Source: Phyllobacteriaceae bacterium UBA1940 (GTDB taxonomy: Bacteria > Pseudomonadota > Alphaproteobacteria > Rhizobiales > Rhizobiaceae). Taken from it: 18,875 nt of DNA. The DNA is taken from assembly GCA_002336975.1 (NCBI GenBank), contig DDFA01000014.1:9920-28794 (forward strand). The letters are read 5' to 3'. The notes below the pieces were generated by a model. It was not told the DNA's origin and did no database searches. It worked only from the letters and a program-made list of their open reading frames with translations. Positions 1 to 7,241 of this stretch are shown here, piece after piece (positions within the stretch are counted from its first letter, which is position 1; every line of letters begins with the position of its first letter). The position numbers and the translations under genes are program-made.

Positions 1-385
1 CGTTGCCCTTGCCGGTCGCGCCGTGCGCAACCGCGTCGGCGCCGGTTTCCTCGGCGATCTCGACGAGGTGTTTTGAGATCAGCGGCCGGGCGATCGAGGT
101 GCCGAGCAGATAGGTGCCTTCATAGACGGTATTGGCGCGGAACATCGGGAAGACGAAGTCGCGGACGAATTCCTCGCGCACGTCGCGGATGTAGATCTCC
201 TTGACGCCCATCAGCTCCGCCTTCTTGCGGGCCGGTTCGAGGTCGGAGTCGCCCTGACCGAGATCGGCGGTAAAGGTGACGACTTCGGCGCCGAGTTCGG
301 TCTGCAGCCATTTCAGGATGATGGATGTGTCGAGCCCGCCGGAATAGGCGAGCACGACCTTCTTGACGTTCTTCCACTTCGACAT
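1..385 (-). CDS. argG: Argininosuccinate synthase, N-terminal part (cut by window edge)
   Basis: ArgG joins citrulline and aspartate with ATP to make argininosuccinate, the penultimate step of arginine synthesis, in the cytoplasm. The 128 visible residues begin [20 protein letters not shown]. They contain the family's first signature, AYSGGLDTS (residues 13-21), which is the ATP-pyrophosphatase loop. Further on are the conserved blocks TADLGQGD and [14 protein letters not shown], and the start of the second signature (GATGKGN) lies at the very edge. The C-terminal two thirds lie outside the window. The ATG at 385 is preceded by GGGGA at about 6 nt, a plausible ribosome binding site, which itself lies in a small hairpin. 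The TRAP operon ends 68 bp upstream on the same strand, so read-through from it is possible. Identification is firm; only completeness is unknown. Confidence 0.96.
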   Translation of the reverse strand, partial: MSKWKNVKKVVLAYSGGLDTSIILKWLQTELGAEVVTFTADLGQGDSDLEPARKKAELMGVKEIYIRDVREEFVRDFVFPMFRANTVYEGTYLLGTSIARPLISKHLVEIAEETGADAVAHGATGKGN

Positions 386-426
386 GGCGGTCCCCGAAAA
401 ATGATCGGGAACCTCTAATCAGGAAT

Positions 427-451
427 GCCCTCCGGAGCAAGCCGAGAGGGC
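427..451 (-). terminator. Hairpin at the end of the TRAP operon, without a U-tract
   Basis: On the minus strand a stem of 6 + 3 bp (GCCCTC/GAGGGC and CGG/CCG, one bulged base) with a 6-nt loop sits 3 nt after the stop of the small membrane-protein gene. No run of T follows, so it may be a weak or Rho-assisted terminator or a 3'-end stabilising hairpin. argG starts 42 bp further on. Confidence 0.35.
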
Positions 452-453
452 GG

Positions 454-621
454 TCAACTGCGTTTGAACAGTTGCGTCCAAAGATCGTAGACCGCAAGAG
501 CGAGCGTGATCATGATGACTGCGCCGAGATCCAGTCGCGGCACCTTCCACACGACAATGCCCAGAAAGGCGATGAACGCCGCCAATGCGATCAGCGCAAC
601 GATGCGGTCGAGATTGGTCAT
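454..621 (-). CDS. Small two-helix membrane protein, fourth gene of the TRAP operon
   Basis: A 55-codon ORF starts 21 nt after the dctM stop. The ATG at 621 is preceded by GAGGGAAG, a good ribosome binding site. The protein begins MTNLDRIVALIALAAFIAFL. Two hydrophobic stretches (about residues 7-25 and 32-47) are joined by a short basic turn (WKVPRLD), and the protein ends in LFKRS, so it would form a helical hairpin in the inner membrane. I do not recognise a named domain. Tight spacing, same strand and a good ribosome binding site support a real gene co-expressed with the transporter. A role as an accessory subunit of the TRAP permease is inference only. It could also stabilise or regulate the complex, or be unrelated. 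A 9-bp hairpin follows 3 nt after its stop. Confidence 0.7.
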   Translation of the reverse strand: MTNLDRIVALIALAAFIAFLGIVVWKVPRLDLGAVIMITLALAVYDLWTQLFKRS

Positions 622-642
622 CGGGTCGCTTCCCTCGTTCTA

Positions 643-2064
643 TCAACGGCCATAGATCATCTCAGGGAGCCAGTAGACGAGCCCCGGAATATTATAGACC
701 AGGATCATCGACAGGAAGACCATCGCGACATAGGGCAGCGAGCCGGCGAATATCTGGGTGAGCCGCACATGCGGCGGCGCTATGCCTTTCAGATAATAGG
801 CCGACATCGCCATTGGCGGCGTGAGGAACGAGGTCTGCAGGTTCAGCGCGATCAGAATGCCGAAAAACAGCGGATCGACATTGAAGAGCGGCAGCAGCGG
901 CAGGAAGATCGGCACAAAGATGATGATGATCTCCGACCATTCGAGCGGCCAGCCGAGCAGGAAGATGATCAGCTGGGCGAGCAGCAGGAACTGCAGCGGC
1001 GTCAGGTCCATGCCGACGACGAAGTCGCGCACGACATGTTCGCCGCCGAGATAGGAGAACACCGACGCGAAGGTCCATGAGCCGACAAACAGCCAGCACA
1101 CCATGGCGGTCGTGCGCACCGACAGGTAGACGGATTCCTGCAGGCGCTTCCAGGTCATTGCCCGGTAGGCGAAGGCAAGCACCAGGCCGCCGAGCGCGCC
1201 GATGGCGGCTGCTTCCGACGGTGTTGCGAGGCCAAACAGGATCGCGCCGAGCACGGCGAGGATCAGCACCGCCAGCGGGAAGAAGGAGGTCAGCAGCATC
1301 CAGGCGAGCTGGCCGCGCGTGATGCCTTCTGATTCGCTGAGGTCCGCCTTCGGCGCAAGCGAGGGGTTCAGTGTGGCGCGAACGATAATGTAGACGAGGT
1401 AAAGCCCCGCCAGCATGAAACCCGGGATCAGCGCGCCGGCATAGAGCCGGACGATCGATGTGCCGGACGACGCCGCGTAGACGATCAGCATGATCGATGG
1501 CGGGATCAGGATGCCGAGCGTGCCGCCAGCGCAAATGACGCCAGAGGCAAAGCGTTCGTCGTAGCGGGCCTTGAGCATCGCCGGAAAGGCCAGCAGACCC
1601 ATCAATGTCACCACCGCGCCGACAATGCCGGTGGCGGTGGCGAACAGGGCGCAGGTGATCAGCGCGGCCACCGCCATTGAGCCGGGCAGACGCCGGGCTG
1701 CGATCGACAGGGTGGAAAACAGCCGGTCGACAATGTTGGCCCGTTCGATGACGTAGCCCATGAACAGGAACAGCGGGATGGCCGTCAGCACGTCGTTGGC
1801 CATGACCGAATAGGTCTGGTTCACGAACAGGTCGAAGATGCGATTGTTGAAGAAGCCGGATATCCAGGTCTCAAACAGCGTCCAGCTGTCGGCGCCCTGC
1901 TCGACGGCGCGTTCATAGGGCCGCCACATGCGGCCGGCGTCGAAATAGGCGTAGTAACCAAAGCCGATGCCCATCGCCATCAGCGTGAAGGCGATGGGAA
2001 AACCCAGCATGATGATGAAGATGAACAACCCCAGCATGAGGATGGCGACCTGAGGATCGGTCAT
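643..2064 (-). CDS. dctM: TRAP transporter large permease (DctM type, FcbT3-like)
   Basis: This is the large membrane subunit of a tripartite ATP-independent periplasmic transporter, which drives solute uptake with the sodium or proton gradient. The 473-residue protein is almost entirely hydrophobic helices. It carries the DctM signature NDVLTAIPLFLFMG (residues 90-103) and later conserved stretches such as GGTLGILIPPSIMLIVY and LFGLATPSEAAAIGALG. It is about 45 residues longer than typical DctM because of an extra segment at about 38-88 after the first helix. From memory, such an insert marks the mannitol/chloroaromatic (FcbT3, COG4664) branch. The ATG overlaps the dctQ stop by 4 bp (ATGA), so translation is probably coupled. 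The substrate cannot be read from the sequence; 2-oxo acids or other carboxylates are plausible. Confidence 0.95.
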   Translation of the reverse strand: MTDPQVAILMLGLFIFIIMLGFPIAFTLMAMGIGFGYYAYFDAGRMWRPYERAVEQGADSWTLFETWISGFFNNRIFDLFVNQTYSVMANDVLTAIPLFLFMGYVIERANIVDRLFSTLSIAARRLPGSMAVAALITCALFATATGIVGAVVTLMGLLAFPAMLKARYDERFASGVICAGGTLGILIPPSIMLIVYAASSGTSIVRLYAGALIPGFMLAGLYLVYIIVRATLNPSLAPKADLSESEGITRGQLAWMLLTSFFPLAVLILAVLGAILFGLATPSEAAAIGALGGLVLAFAYRAMTWKRLQESVYLSVRTTAMVCWLFVGSWTFASVFSYLGGEHVVRDFVVGMDLTPLQFLLLAQLIIFLLGWPLEWSEIIIIFVPIFLPLLPLFNVDPLFFGILIALNLQTSFLTPPMAMSAYYLKGIAPPHVRLTQIFAGSLPYVAMVFLSMILVYNIPGLVYWLPEMIYGR

Positions 2065-2696
2065 GGCCGGCGGCCTCCGTTCTGATTGTCTGAGGGGAGG
2101 ACGACATCAATCGCCTCGGCTGAATGTTCGAGAGCGCCGCCGCCCTGTTCCTGCAGGATCTTTTCCATTTCCTCGACGTCGCTGGCCGGTTTGGGCCACT
2201 CATTGTCGCGCATGGCGATGATGCAGCGCATGACCTGGGCGATGCCCTGGATGAACAGGAGAACGCCGGCCACCACGATGATCGATTTGAGTTGATAGAT
2301 CGGGATGCCTGCGGGGCTGTTGGAACTGACTTCCCAATAGCTCCAGGAGCGGGAAGCGTAGCGCCAGCCTGAAAATATCAGGGCGAGAACGCCGGGAAAG
2401 AAGAACAGGAAATAGAGCACGAATTCGACTCGCGCCTGCGTTCTCGGCGTCCACAGCCGGTAGACGAAATCACCCCGCACATGGCCTTCGCGGGAAAGGG
2501 TGTAGGCGCCGGCCATCATGAACATGGTGCCGTACATCATGTAACCGAAATCGAATGCCCAGGGTGTCGGGGCGTGGAAGAAGTATCGCGCAACGACCTC
2601 GTAGCCGATGCCGAGCGTCATCAGCATCACACACCAGGCAAAGACCTTGCCGAACCAGGCCGACACCGTGTCGGCGAACAGGATGTAGCGCTCCAT
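2061..2696 (-). CDS. dctQ: TRAP transporter small permease (DctQ type)
   Basis: This small membrane subunit scaffolds the large permease and helps dock the binding protein. The chosen start gives 211 residues beginning MERYILFADTVSAWFGKVFA. Four helices are visible at about 16-36, 52-67, 91-110 and 135-155. The GHVRGDF motif (71-77) is typical of DctQ, and a charged cytoplasmic tail of about 45 residues follows. The open frame extends 26 codons further upstream to a TTG, but that extension is charged and unlike the family. The ATG at 2696 follows an AAAGG about 10 nt away and gives the usual length, so I prefer it. It overlaps dctM by 4 bp. The 242-bp gap to dctP is unusually long for this operon and holds a strong stem-loop. 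Confidence 0.92.
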   Translation of the reverse strand: MERYILFADTVSAWFGKVFAWCVMLMTLGIGYEVVARYFFHAPTPWAFDFGYMMYGTMFMMAGAYTLSREGHVRGDFVYRLWTPRTQARVEFVLYFLFFFPGVLALIFSGWRYASRSWSYWEVSSNSPAGIPIYQLKSIIVVAGVLLFIQGIAQVMRCIIAMRDNEWPKPASDVEEMEKILQEQGGGALEHSAEAIDVVLPSDNQNGGRRP

Positions 2697-2885
2697 ACGG
2701 CTAAAGCCTTTCAAGCTTGGAGCAACGCGGCTCCATGTCACCCATTTCGAGACATTCCGGACAATTCCGCGCAAGGAAGATCGACCCCCGCCGACGCGTT
2801 CGACCCCTGGCCGAACGCCGTGCGAAAAATCGATTCCATCCCGGCATCAAGATCCCCATTCGCATTGGGCTCAACCGGCAGCGAG

Positions 2886-2916
2886 CCGGCGAGGCGGAGT
2901 GTCTCCGCCTCGCCGG
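2886..2916 (-). promoter_or_regulatory. Strong stem-loop between dctP and dctQ (attenuator or RNA-stabilising element)
   Basis: A perfect 14-bp stem (CCGGCGAGGCGGAG with its complement) closes a 3-nt loop 22 nt after the dctP stop. No T-run follows on the minus strand, so it is not a standard terminator. A second 6-bp stem at 2912-2929 (GCCGGT/ACCGGC) shares 5 bases with it, so the two cannot form together. The likely effect, by inference, is more dctP than dctQM product, either by partial termination or by protecting the dctP mRNA 3' end. Confidence 0.6.
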
Positions 2917-2938
2917 TCGTCGAACCGGCCAGACTGCG

Positions 2939-4057
2939 TCAGATCTTGTTCGGGTAGTAGTGCTGGAACGCCATCTTGTAGTCGGGGTTGTTGAGCAGGT
3001 TGTAGTAGACAACCTGTTCGCACCAGGCCTTCTGACTGTCGACCACCTTCTTGAAGAAGGCGTCTTCCATCAGCGGCGGCAGGATCTTGTCCCAGGCGTC
3101 GAGCTGTGCCTGGAGCACCGAGTCCGGCGTACGCTTGACGTTGACGCCGTCTTCCGTCGCCAGCTTCTGCAGGTCCGACGAATACTGGCGCATCGCCAGC
3201 GAATAGTTGGCCAGATGAGCCGAGCCGACCGCATGCTTCAGGATCGCCTGCAGGTCCGGGTCCAGATCTTCGAACGAATCCTTGTTGAAGATGTATTCGA
3301 AGGATTCCGAGGCCTGATGGTAGGAGGCCAGCATATAGTTCTTGGCGACGTCCTGCGCGCCGAAGCGCATGTCGGATGTCGGGTTGTTGAACTCGAAGCC
3401 GTCGATCACGCCACGTTCCATCGCCGGCACGATTTCGCCACCGGGAAGCGGGGTAACAGCCGCACCCATTGCCTGGAAGAGGTCGGCGGCAAGGCCGACG
3501 GTGCGGTATTTCAGGCCCTGCAGCTGCTTCGCGTCGGTGATCTCCGACTTGAACCAGCCGAGCGGCTGGGCCGGCATGCCAGTGCCGAGGAAGCCGACGA
3601 TGTTGAGGCCCAGAACCTTCTGGGTCAGTTCGTCGTAAAGCGCCTGGCCGCCGCCTTCATAGATCCAGGCGAGCATCTGGTTGGCGTCGCCGCCGAAGAC
3701 CGGACCGGTGCCGAACAGCGAGGCCGACTTGTTCTTGCCGTACCAATAGACCGGAACGGTGTGGGCGGCGTCGATCGTGCCGTCGTGGCAGGCGTCCTGC
3801 ACCTGGAACGCGCCGACGACGGCGCCGGCGGGCAGAAGTTCGATCTTCAGGCGTCCGCCCGACATGGCCTCGACGTGGTTGACATATTGCGCGGCCATTT
3901 CCTGGAATATGTCCGACGACGGCCAGGACGACTGCATCTTGAGCGTTTTCGGCGCCTGTGCGAGAACGGCCGGCGCAGCGAGCGTCGCGGTGGCGGCCGC
4001 CCCGCCAAACGCTGCGGTGTTCAGGAATCTGCGACGTGAAAGTGTTGTTTTTGGCAT
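2939..4057 (-). CDS. dctP: TRAP transporter periplasmic binding protein (DctP type, FcbT1/TakP-like)
   Basis: This is the solute-binding subunit that captures the substrate in the periplasm and delivers it to DctQM. It has 372 residues. The N-terminus has a twin-arginine signal (SRRRFLN, residues 7-13) followed by a hydrophobic stretch ending near AVLAQA, so it is probably exported folded by the Tat system. Family marks are W-PSSDIFQEMAAQY, the GLKYRTVG block with Arg185 (the position that normally holds a substrate carboxylate) and FEFNNP (221-226), where many related proteins have FEW. The GGGQALYDEL block resembles the COG4663 branch, which includes 2-oxo-acid binders. The start is well supported by GGAGGAG about 6 nt upstream of the ATG. 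It is the first gene of the operon and diverges from lysE. Confidence 0.94.
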   Translation of the reverse strand: MPKTTLSRRRFLNTAAFGGAAATATLAAPAVLAQAPKTLKMQSSWPSSDIFQEMAAQYVNHVEAMSGGRLKIELLPAGAVVGAFQVQDACHDGTIDAAHTVPVYWYGKNKSASLFGTGPVFGGDANQMLAWIYEGGGQALYDELTQKVLGLNIVGFLGTGMPAQPLGWFKSEITDAKQLQGLKYRTVGLAADLFQAMGAAVTPLPGGEIVPAMERGVIDGFEFNNPTSDMRFGAQDVAKNYMLASYHQASESFEYIFNKDSFEDLDPDLQAILKHAVGSAHLANYSLAMRQYSSDLQKLATEDGVNVKRTPDSVLQAQLDAWDKILPPLMEDAFFKKVVDSQKAWCEQVVYYNLLNNPDYKMAFQHYYPNKI

Positions 4058-4161
4058 GGTCTCCTCCGTTGCCTGTCGTTCTTTGTTTGTATGGCAGTGT
4101 CAGACTAGTTCATACGGCGTCAGATTCAACCGGTGGAATCCGGTCTGGACTAAATAGTTAG

Positions 4162-4167
4162 TATAAT
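4162..4167 (+). promoter_or_regulatory. Possible -10 box for the LysE-family gene
   Basis: A perfect TATAAT lies 27 bp upstream of the exporter's ATG in an AT-rich patch of a GC-rich window. No convincing -35 box is seen at 16-18 bp. Read on the other strand, the same patch gives TATACT, so it could also serve the dctP side. Confidence 0.3.
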
Positions 4168-4194
4168 TACGATCCGACCTCCAACCCTTGGTGC

Positions 4195-4839
4195 ATGATG
4201 GAATTTCTCCCCAACGCCACGACGCTCATCCAGTTCGCCATCGCCACGACGATCATCGCGATTACGCCGGGACCCGACATGACGCTGTTTGTCGGCCGAT
4301 CGCTGTCGGAGGGCCGCGCGGCGGGCTTCGCCTGCATGATCGGGGCGTTCACCGGCTGCCTGATCCATACGACGCTGGTGGTCGTCGGCCTGTCGGCGCT
4401 GATCGTCGCCTCGCCCAAGGCGTTTTTCGCGCTCAAGGTGTTCGGCGCCGGCTATCTGATCTGGCTCGCCTATCAGGCGATCCGGCACGGCTCGGCATTC
4501 TCGCCGGACGCGACGCCGCGCAAACCCCATTCGCTGGCGCAGAACTGGCTGACGGGACTGGGCGTCAACCTGATGAACCCGAAGATCATCCTGTTCTTCA
4601 TGACGTTCCTGCCGCAATTCGTCTCGGCCAGCGACCCGCATGCTCCCGGAAAACTATTCTTCCTCGGCGTCTTCTTCATCGTGCTGTCGATCCCGATCAC
4701 CGCGCCGATGGTCATCGCCGCCGATAAGTTCGCCGGACTGTTGAAGAAGAGCCCGCGCGTCACCCGCGTGGTCGACTATCTGTTCGCCGGGGTATTTTCC
4801 GCCTTCGCGATCAAGATTCTGACCGCCCAGGCGAAATAG
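4195..4839 (+). CDS. LysE/RhtB-family amino-acid exporter
   Basis: The 214-residue inner-membrane protein belongs to the LysE/RhtB superfamily, which exports amino acids such as lysine, arginine, homoserine or threonine. It shows the family motif TPGPD at residues 24-28 after the first helix, the conserved GAGYLIWLAY stretch at about 84-93 and NLMNPK at 125-130. About six hydrophobic helices are seen. Two adjacent ATG codons (4195 and 4198) are possible starts and no clear ribosome binding site precedes them. It is divergent from dctP, and its stop lies 21 bp from the stop of the converging membrane-protein gene. The nearby argG makes an arginine-export role tempting, but nothing in the sequence shows the substrate. 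Confidence 0.92.
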   Translation: MMEFLPNATTLIQFAIATTIIAITPGPDMTLFVGRSLSEGRAAGFACMIGAFTGCLIHTTLVVVGLSALIVASPKAFFALKVFGAGYLIWLAYQAIRHGSAFSPDATPRKPHSLAQNWLTGLGVNLMNPKIILFFMTFLPQFVSASDPHAPGKLFFLGVFFIVLSIPITAPMVIAADKFAGLLKKSPRVTRVVDYLFAGVFSAFAIKILTAQAK

Positions 4840-4860
4840 CCGCGCCGCCCTTGCGAGACT

Positions 4861-5385
4861 CTATTGCGGGCCGGGCGGCGGTGTGGCGGCTGCCGCGCGG
4901 CTGCGCTTCCACGAGCCGGAGGAGCGACCGGCGACCAGCCAGTAGGCGAGGCCGCCCGCCATGCCCGACAGTACCAGAACCAGCGCCAGGCGCGGATCAA
5001 GGATGGAATTGCCAGGCGCGAGAAACGGCGTGTCGACGCCGACCGCAATCGCGTCTTCCGGCGCCAGGGCGCGGAACCGCATGGCGATGCCGAAGCCGAT
5101 CATGCCGCCCGCCGCAACGTGATAGATCCAACTGCGCAGGCTCCACAGTTCGGCGATCGCGATCACCGCCAGGACCGGGACGAAGGCGAAATAGGCGACG
5201 AACAGCGCCACGAACGGCACCGAGAAGACGAAGGTTCCCGCCATCACCATCGGTATTTCCGCACTGTCGAAGCCAAGCGCCGGCAATGTCAGCAAATGAA
5301 GCGCCGCGCTGGCGCAAAGCGCGGCGGCGCAGTAGCCGCCCATCATCAGCAAGGCGCGGGCGAGCAGGTCGAAAAAGCGCCTCAT
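4861..5385 (-). CDS. Membrane protein of unknown function downstream of rlmN
   Basis: The 174-residue protein begins MRRFFDLLARALLMMGGYCA. It has hydrophobic helices at about 11-34, 45-78 (long enough for two), 88-103 and 131-152, and a basic, proline-rich tail (WKRSRAAAATPPPGPQ). I do not recognise a domain. The frame stays open upstream into rlmN, but that part only antisenses or overlaps rlmN in another frame. The ATG at 5385 lies 17 bp after the rlmN stop and gives a sensible membrane protein with an N-terminal basic segment. No strong ribosome binding site is visible, so translation may depend on coupling to rlmN. Function unknown. Confidence 0.75.
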   Translation of the reverse strand: MRRFFDLLARALLMMGGYCAAALCASAALHLLTLPALGFDSAEIPMVMAGTFVFSVPFVALFVAYFAFVPVLAVIAIAELWSLRSWIYHVAAGGMIGFGIAMRFRALAPEDAIAVGVDTPFLAPGNSILDPRLALVLVLSGMAGGLAYWLVAGRSSGSWKRSRAAAATPPPGPQ

Positions 5386-5402
5386 CTTCGGACTGTCCGC
5401 GT

Positions 5403-6629
5403 TTACTCGCCGTGCCCGGCGATCATCATCGCCTCGAGCGCCAGGCGCTCGTGTTTCTTCAGCCGTTCGGATTCGGATTTCAGCTGGCCGCAGGCGGCGA
5501 GGATGTCGCGGCCGCGCGGGGTGCGGATCGGCGAGGCGTAGCCGGCATTGTTGATGTAGTCGGCAAACCGTTCGATCGTCTCCCAGTCGGAACACTGGTA
5601 ATTGGTGCCCGGCCAGGGATTGAACGGGATCAGGTTGATCTTGGCCGGAATGCCCTTGAGCAACCTGATGAGAGCCTTGGCGTCGTCGAGCGAATCGTTG
5701 ACGTCTTTCAGCATCACATATTCGAAGGTGATGCGCCGCGCGTTCGACAGGCCCGGATAGGCGCGGCAAGCCTCCATCAGCTCTTTCAGCGGATATTTCT
5801 TGTTGATCGGCACCAGCAGGTCGCGCAGATCGTCATTGGGCGCGTGCAGCGAGATCGCCAGCAGCACGCCGATCTCCTCGCCGGTGCGCGCGATTTCCGG
5901 GACCACGCCCGACGTCGACAGGGTGATGCGCCGTTTCGACAGCGACAGGCCGTCGCCGTCGGAGGCGATCAACAGCGCCTTCTTCACCTCTTCGAAATTG
6001 TAGAGCGGCTCGCCCATGCCCATCATGACGATGTTGGTGATCTTGCGGCCCTCGGCGGGCACGATGGCGCCGGCGGGGGTGTCGCGGTCCGGGAAATCGC
6101 CAAGCCGGTCGCGCGCCGTCATCAACTGCGCCAGGATTTCCTCGGCGGTGAGATTGCGCACCAGCTTCTGCGTGCCGGTGTGGCAAAACGAGCAGGTCAG
6201 CGTGCAGCCGACCTGGGAGGAGACGCACAAGGTGCCGCGGCCTTCCTCGGGAATGTAGACTGTCTCAATTTCGACCGGTCGGCCGGCGCCGCGCGGCGGA
6301 AAGCGGAACAGCCATTTGCGGGTGCCGTCGGCCGATACCTGTTCCTCGACGATCTCGGGCCGCGTGATCGAGAACCGCTCGGCAAGCGTCGCGCGCAGTT
6401 CCTTGGAGATGTTGAACATGTCCGAAAAATCCGACACGCCGCGCACATAGAGCCAGTGCCAAAGCTGCTGCACCCGCATCCTGGCCTGTTTCGCCGGCAC
6501 GCCGGCGTCGATCAGCGCCTGCGCCATGTCTTCGCGCGACAGGCCGATCAGCGACGGCAGGCCGGCGGCCGGCCTTTGCGCCTTGGCGTTCGGGTTGGAG
6601 CGGACAACAGGTTCAAGTGTGAAAGTCAT
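5403..6629 (-). CDS. rlmN: Dual-specificity 23S rRNA A2503 / tRNA A37 C2-methyltransferase
   Basis: RlmN is a radical-SAM enzyme that adds a methyl group to C2 of A2503 in 23S rRNA and A37 of some tRNAs, tuning decoding accuracy. The 408-residue form has the iron-sulfur motif C-x3-C-x2-C at Cys142, Cys146 and Cys149. Cys135 (in [11 protein letters not shown]) and Cys380 (in DILAACGQL) match the two catalytic cysteines of the mechanism. GMGEPL at about 204-209 is the SAM-binding block. The frame is open 22 codons further upstream, but that part covers the ialB terminator hairpin. The ATG at 6629 fits the length of known rhizobial and Brucella RlmN proteins, which it resembles closely as I remember them. 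The ribosome binding site is weak (GAAG). Confidence 0.97.
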   Translation of the reverse strand: MTFTLEPVVRSNPNAKAQRPAAGLPSLIGLSREDMAQALIDAGVPAKQARMRVQQLWHWLYVRGVSDFSDMFNISKELRATLAERFSITRPEIVEEQVSADGTRKWLFRFPPRGAGRPVEIETVYIPEEGRGTLCVSSQVGCTLTCSFCHTGTQKLVRNLTAEEILAQLMTARDRLGDFPDRDTPAGAIVPAEGRKITNIVMMGMGEPLYNFEEVKKALLIASDGDGLSLSKRRITLSTSGVVPEIARTGEEIGVLLAISLHAPNDDLRDLLVPINKKYPLKELMEACRAYPGLSNARRITFEYVMLKDVNDSLDDAKALIRLLKGIPAKINLIPFNPWPGTNYQCSDWETIERFADYINNAGYASPIRTPRGRDILAACGQLKSESERLKKHERLALEAMMIAGHGE

Positions 6630-6644
6630 CGGATCGCGGTCTTC

Positions 6645-6679
6645 AAAAACGGTCGAAGCCGGCCATGACGGCCGGCTTC
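6645..6679 (-). terminator. Intrinsic terminator after the ialB-like gene
   Basis: On the minus strand a perfect 10-bp stem (GAAGCCGGCC/GGCCGGCTTC, 5-nt loop) is followed after 5 nt by five Ts. It lies about 50 bp after the ialB-like stop and just before the rlmN start, so it should separate the two transcripts, with a little read-through possible because of the spacer. Confidence 0.65.
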
Positions 6680-6728
6680 CGGAAGTGTGTAGCATGGATG
6701 GCGGATCGGGTCACCGCCGCGATTTGGC

Positions 6729-7241
6729 CTACTTGCAGGCGGCGACGTCCTTCAGGGCGGCCGAAATGCCCTTGAGAGAGAATACATAGCTGGTCGGGTT
6801 GCCGCGGCCGGACTTGGCGGCGACCTTCATGTCGCTGCCGGCCCGCATCGCGGCGATCAGGGCAGGCTCTTCGTCGGTCTTGTCCATCCATGCCCGGTTT
6901 CCCCGGGTGAACATCTGGAAGGTCTTGCCGTCGACAGTCACCTCGACCTTCGAGTTCTCCTGCAGATTGTAGGATGCGTTGAACTGGGGCTCGAACTTGG
7001 TCGAATCGCCGGGCTTCGGGGTGACGACAAAGAACATGCTCTTGCCGTGGTCGAGCGTCGGCGGCTGCTTGTCGGTGGGCACCGTCAGCGTGTAGCAGAC
7101 CTTGCCCTTCTCATCCTTGTAGGAATAGATCGCCCAATCGTTCTTCTGGCCGAGCTTGGCCATGTTCTGCGCCTGCGCACCCGCAGTTCCGCAAGCGGCG
7201 ATGACCATGCCCGCCGTGATCATCAGTGAAGTTCTGTTCAT
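6729..7241 (-). CDS. Invasion-associated locus B (IalB)-family secreted protein
   Basis: The family is named after Bartonella IalB, needed for entry into red blood cells, but it is common in free-living rhizobia, where its role is unknown. The 170-residue product starts MNRTSLMITAGMVIAACGTA. The signal peptide probably ends at AQA (residue 24), although IAAC at 14-17 also fits a lipoprotein box. The mature part begins with the typical WAIYSYKDEKGKVCYTLTVP segment and continues with VTPKPGD and a conserved C-terminal block ending SLKGISAALKDVAACK. Two cysteines in the mature part (in KVCY and AACK) may form a disulfide. The ATG at 7241 has AGG 6 nt upstream and is preferred to a GTG 5 codons earlier. 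It has its own terminator, so it is likely a single-gene unit. Confidence 0.85.
   Translation of the reverse strand: MNRTSLMITAGMVIAACGTAGAQAQNMAKLGQKNDWAIYSYKDEKGKVCYTLTVPTDKQPPTLDHGKSMFFVVTPKPGDSTKFEPQFNASYNLQENSKVEVTVDGKTFQMFTRGNRAWMDKTDEEPALIAAMRAGSDMKVAAKSGRGNPTSYVFSLKGISAALKDVAACK

Noticed and set aside
472..1080. 202-codon plus-strand frame opposite dctM
   Set aside because: Charged, repetitive shadow of hydrophobic codons on the other strand.
2701..2755. Short leader peptide (MGDMEPRCSKLERL) ending just before the dctQ start
   Set aside because: Its stop is only 4 bp from the dctQ ATG, which is suggestive, but there is no ribosome binding site and the frame is simply the end of a longer shadow frame.
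2717..4039. 440-codon plus-strand open frame opposite dctP
   Set aside because: It lies antisense to a gene with clear family motifs. The translation is rich in Arg, His, Val and Asp, as expected from the complement of GC-rich codons, and has no recognisable domain.
5386..5769. N-terminal extension of the downstream membrane protein into rlmN
   Set aside because: The added 128 residues are an out-of-frame shadow of rlmN; the ATG at 5385 starts a coherent membrane protein.
4851..6668. 605-codon plus-strand open frame opposite the membrane-protein gene and rlmN
   Set aside because: Antisense shadow of rlmN and its neighbour; composition biased and spans two real genes and their gap.
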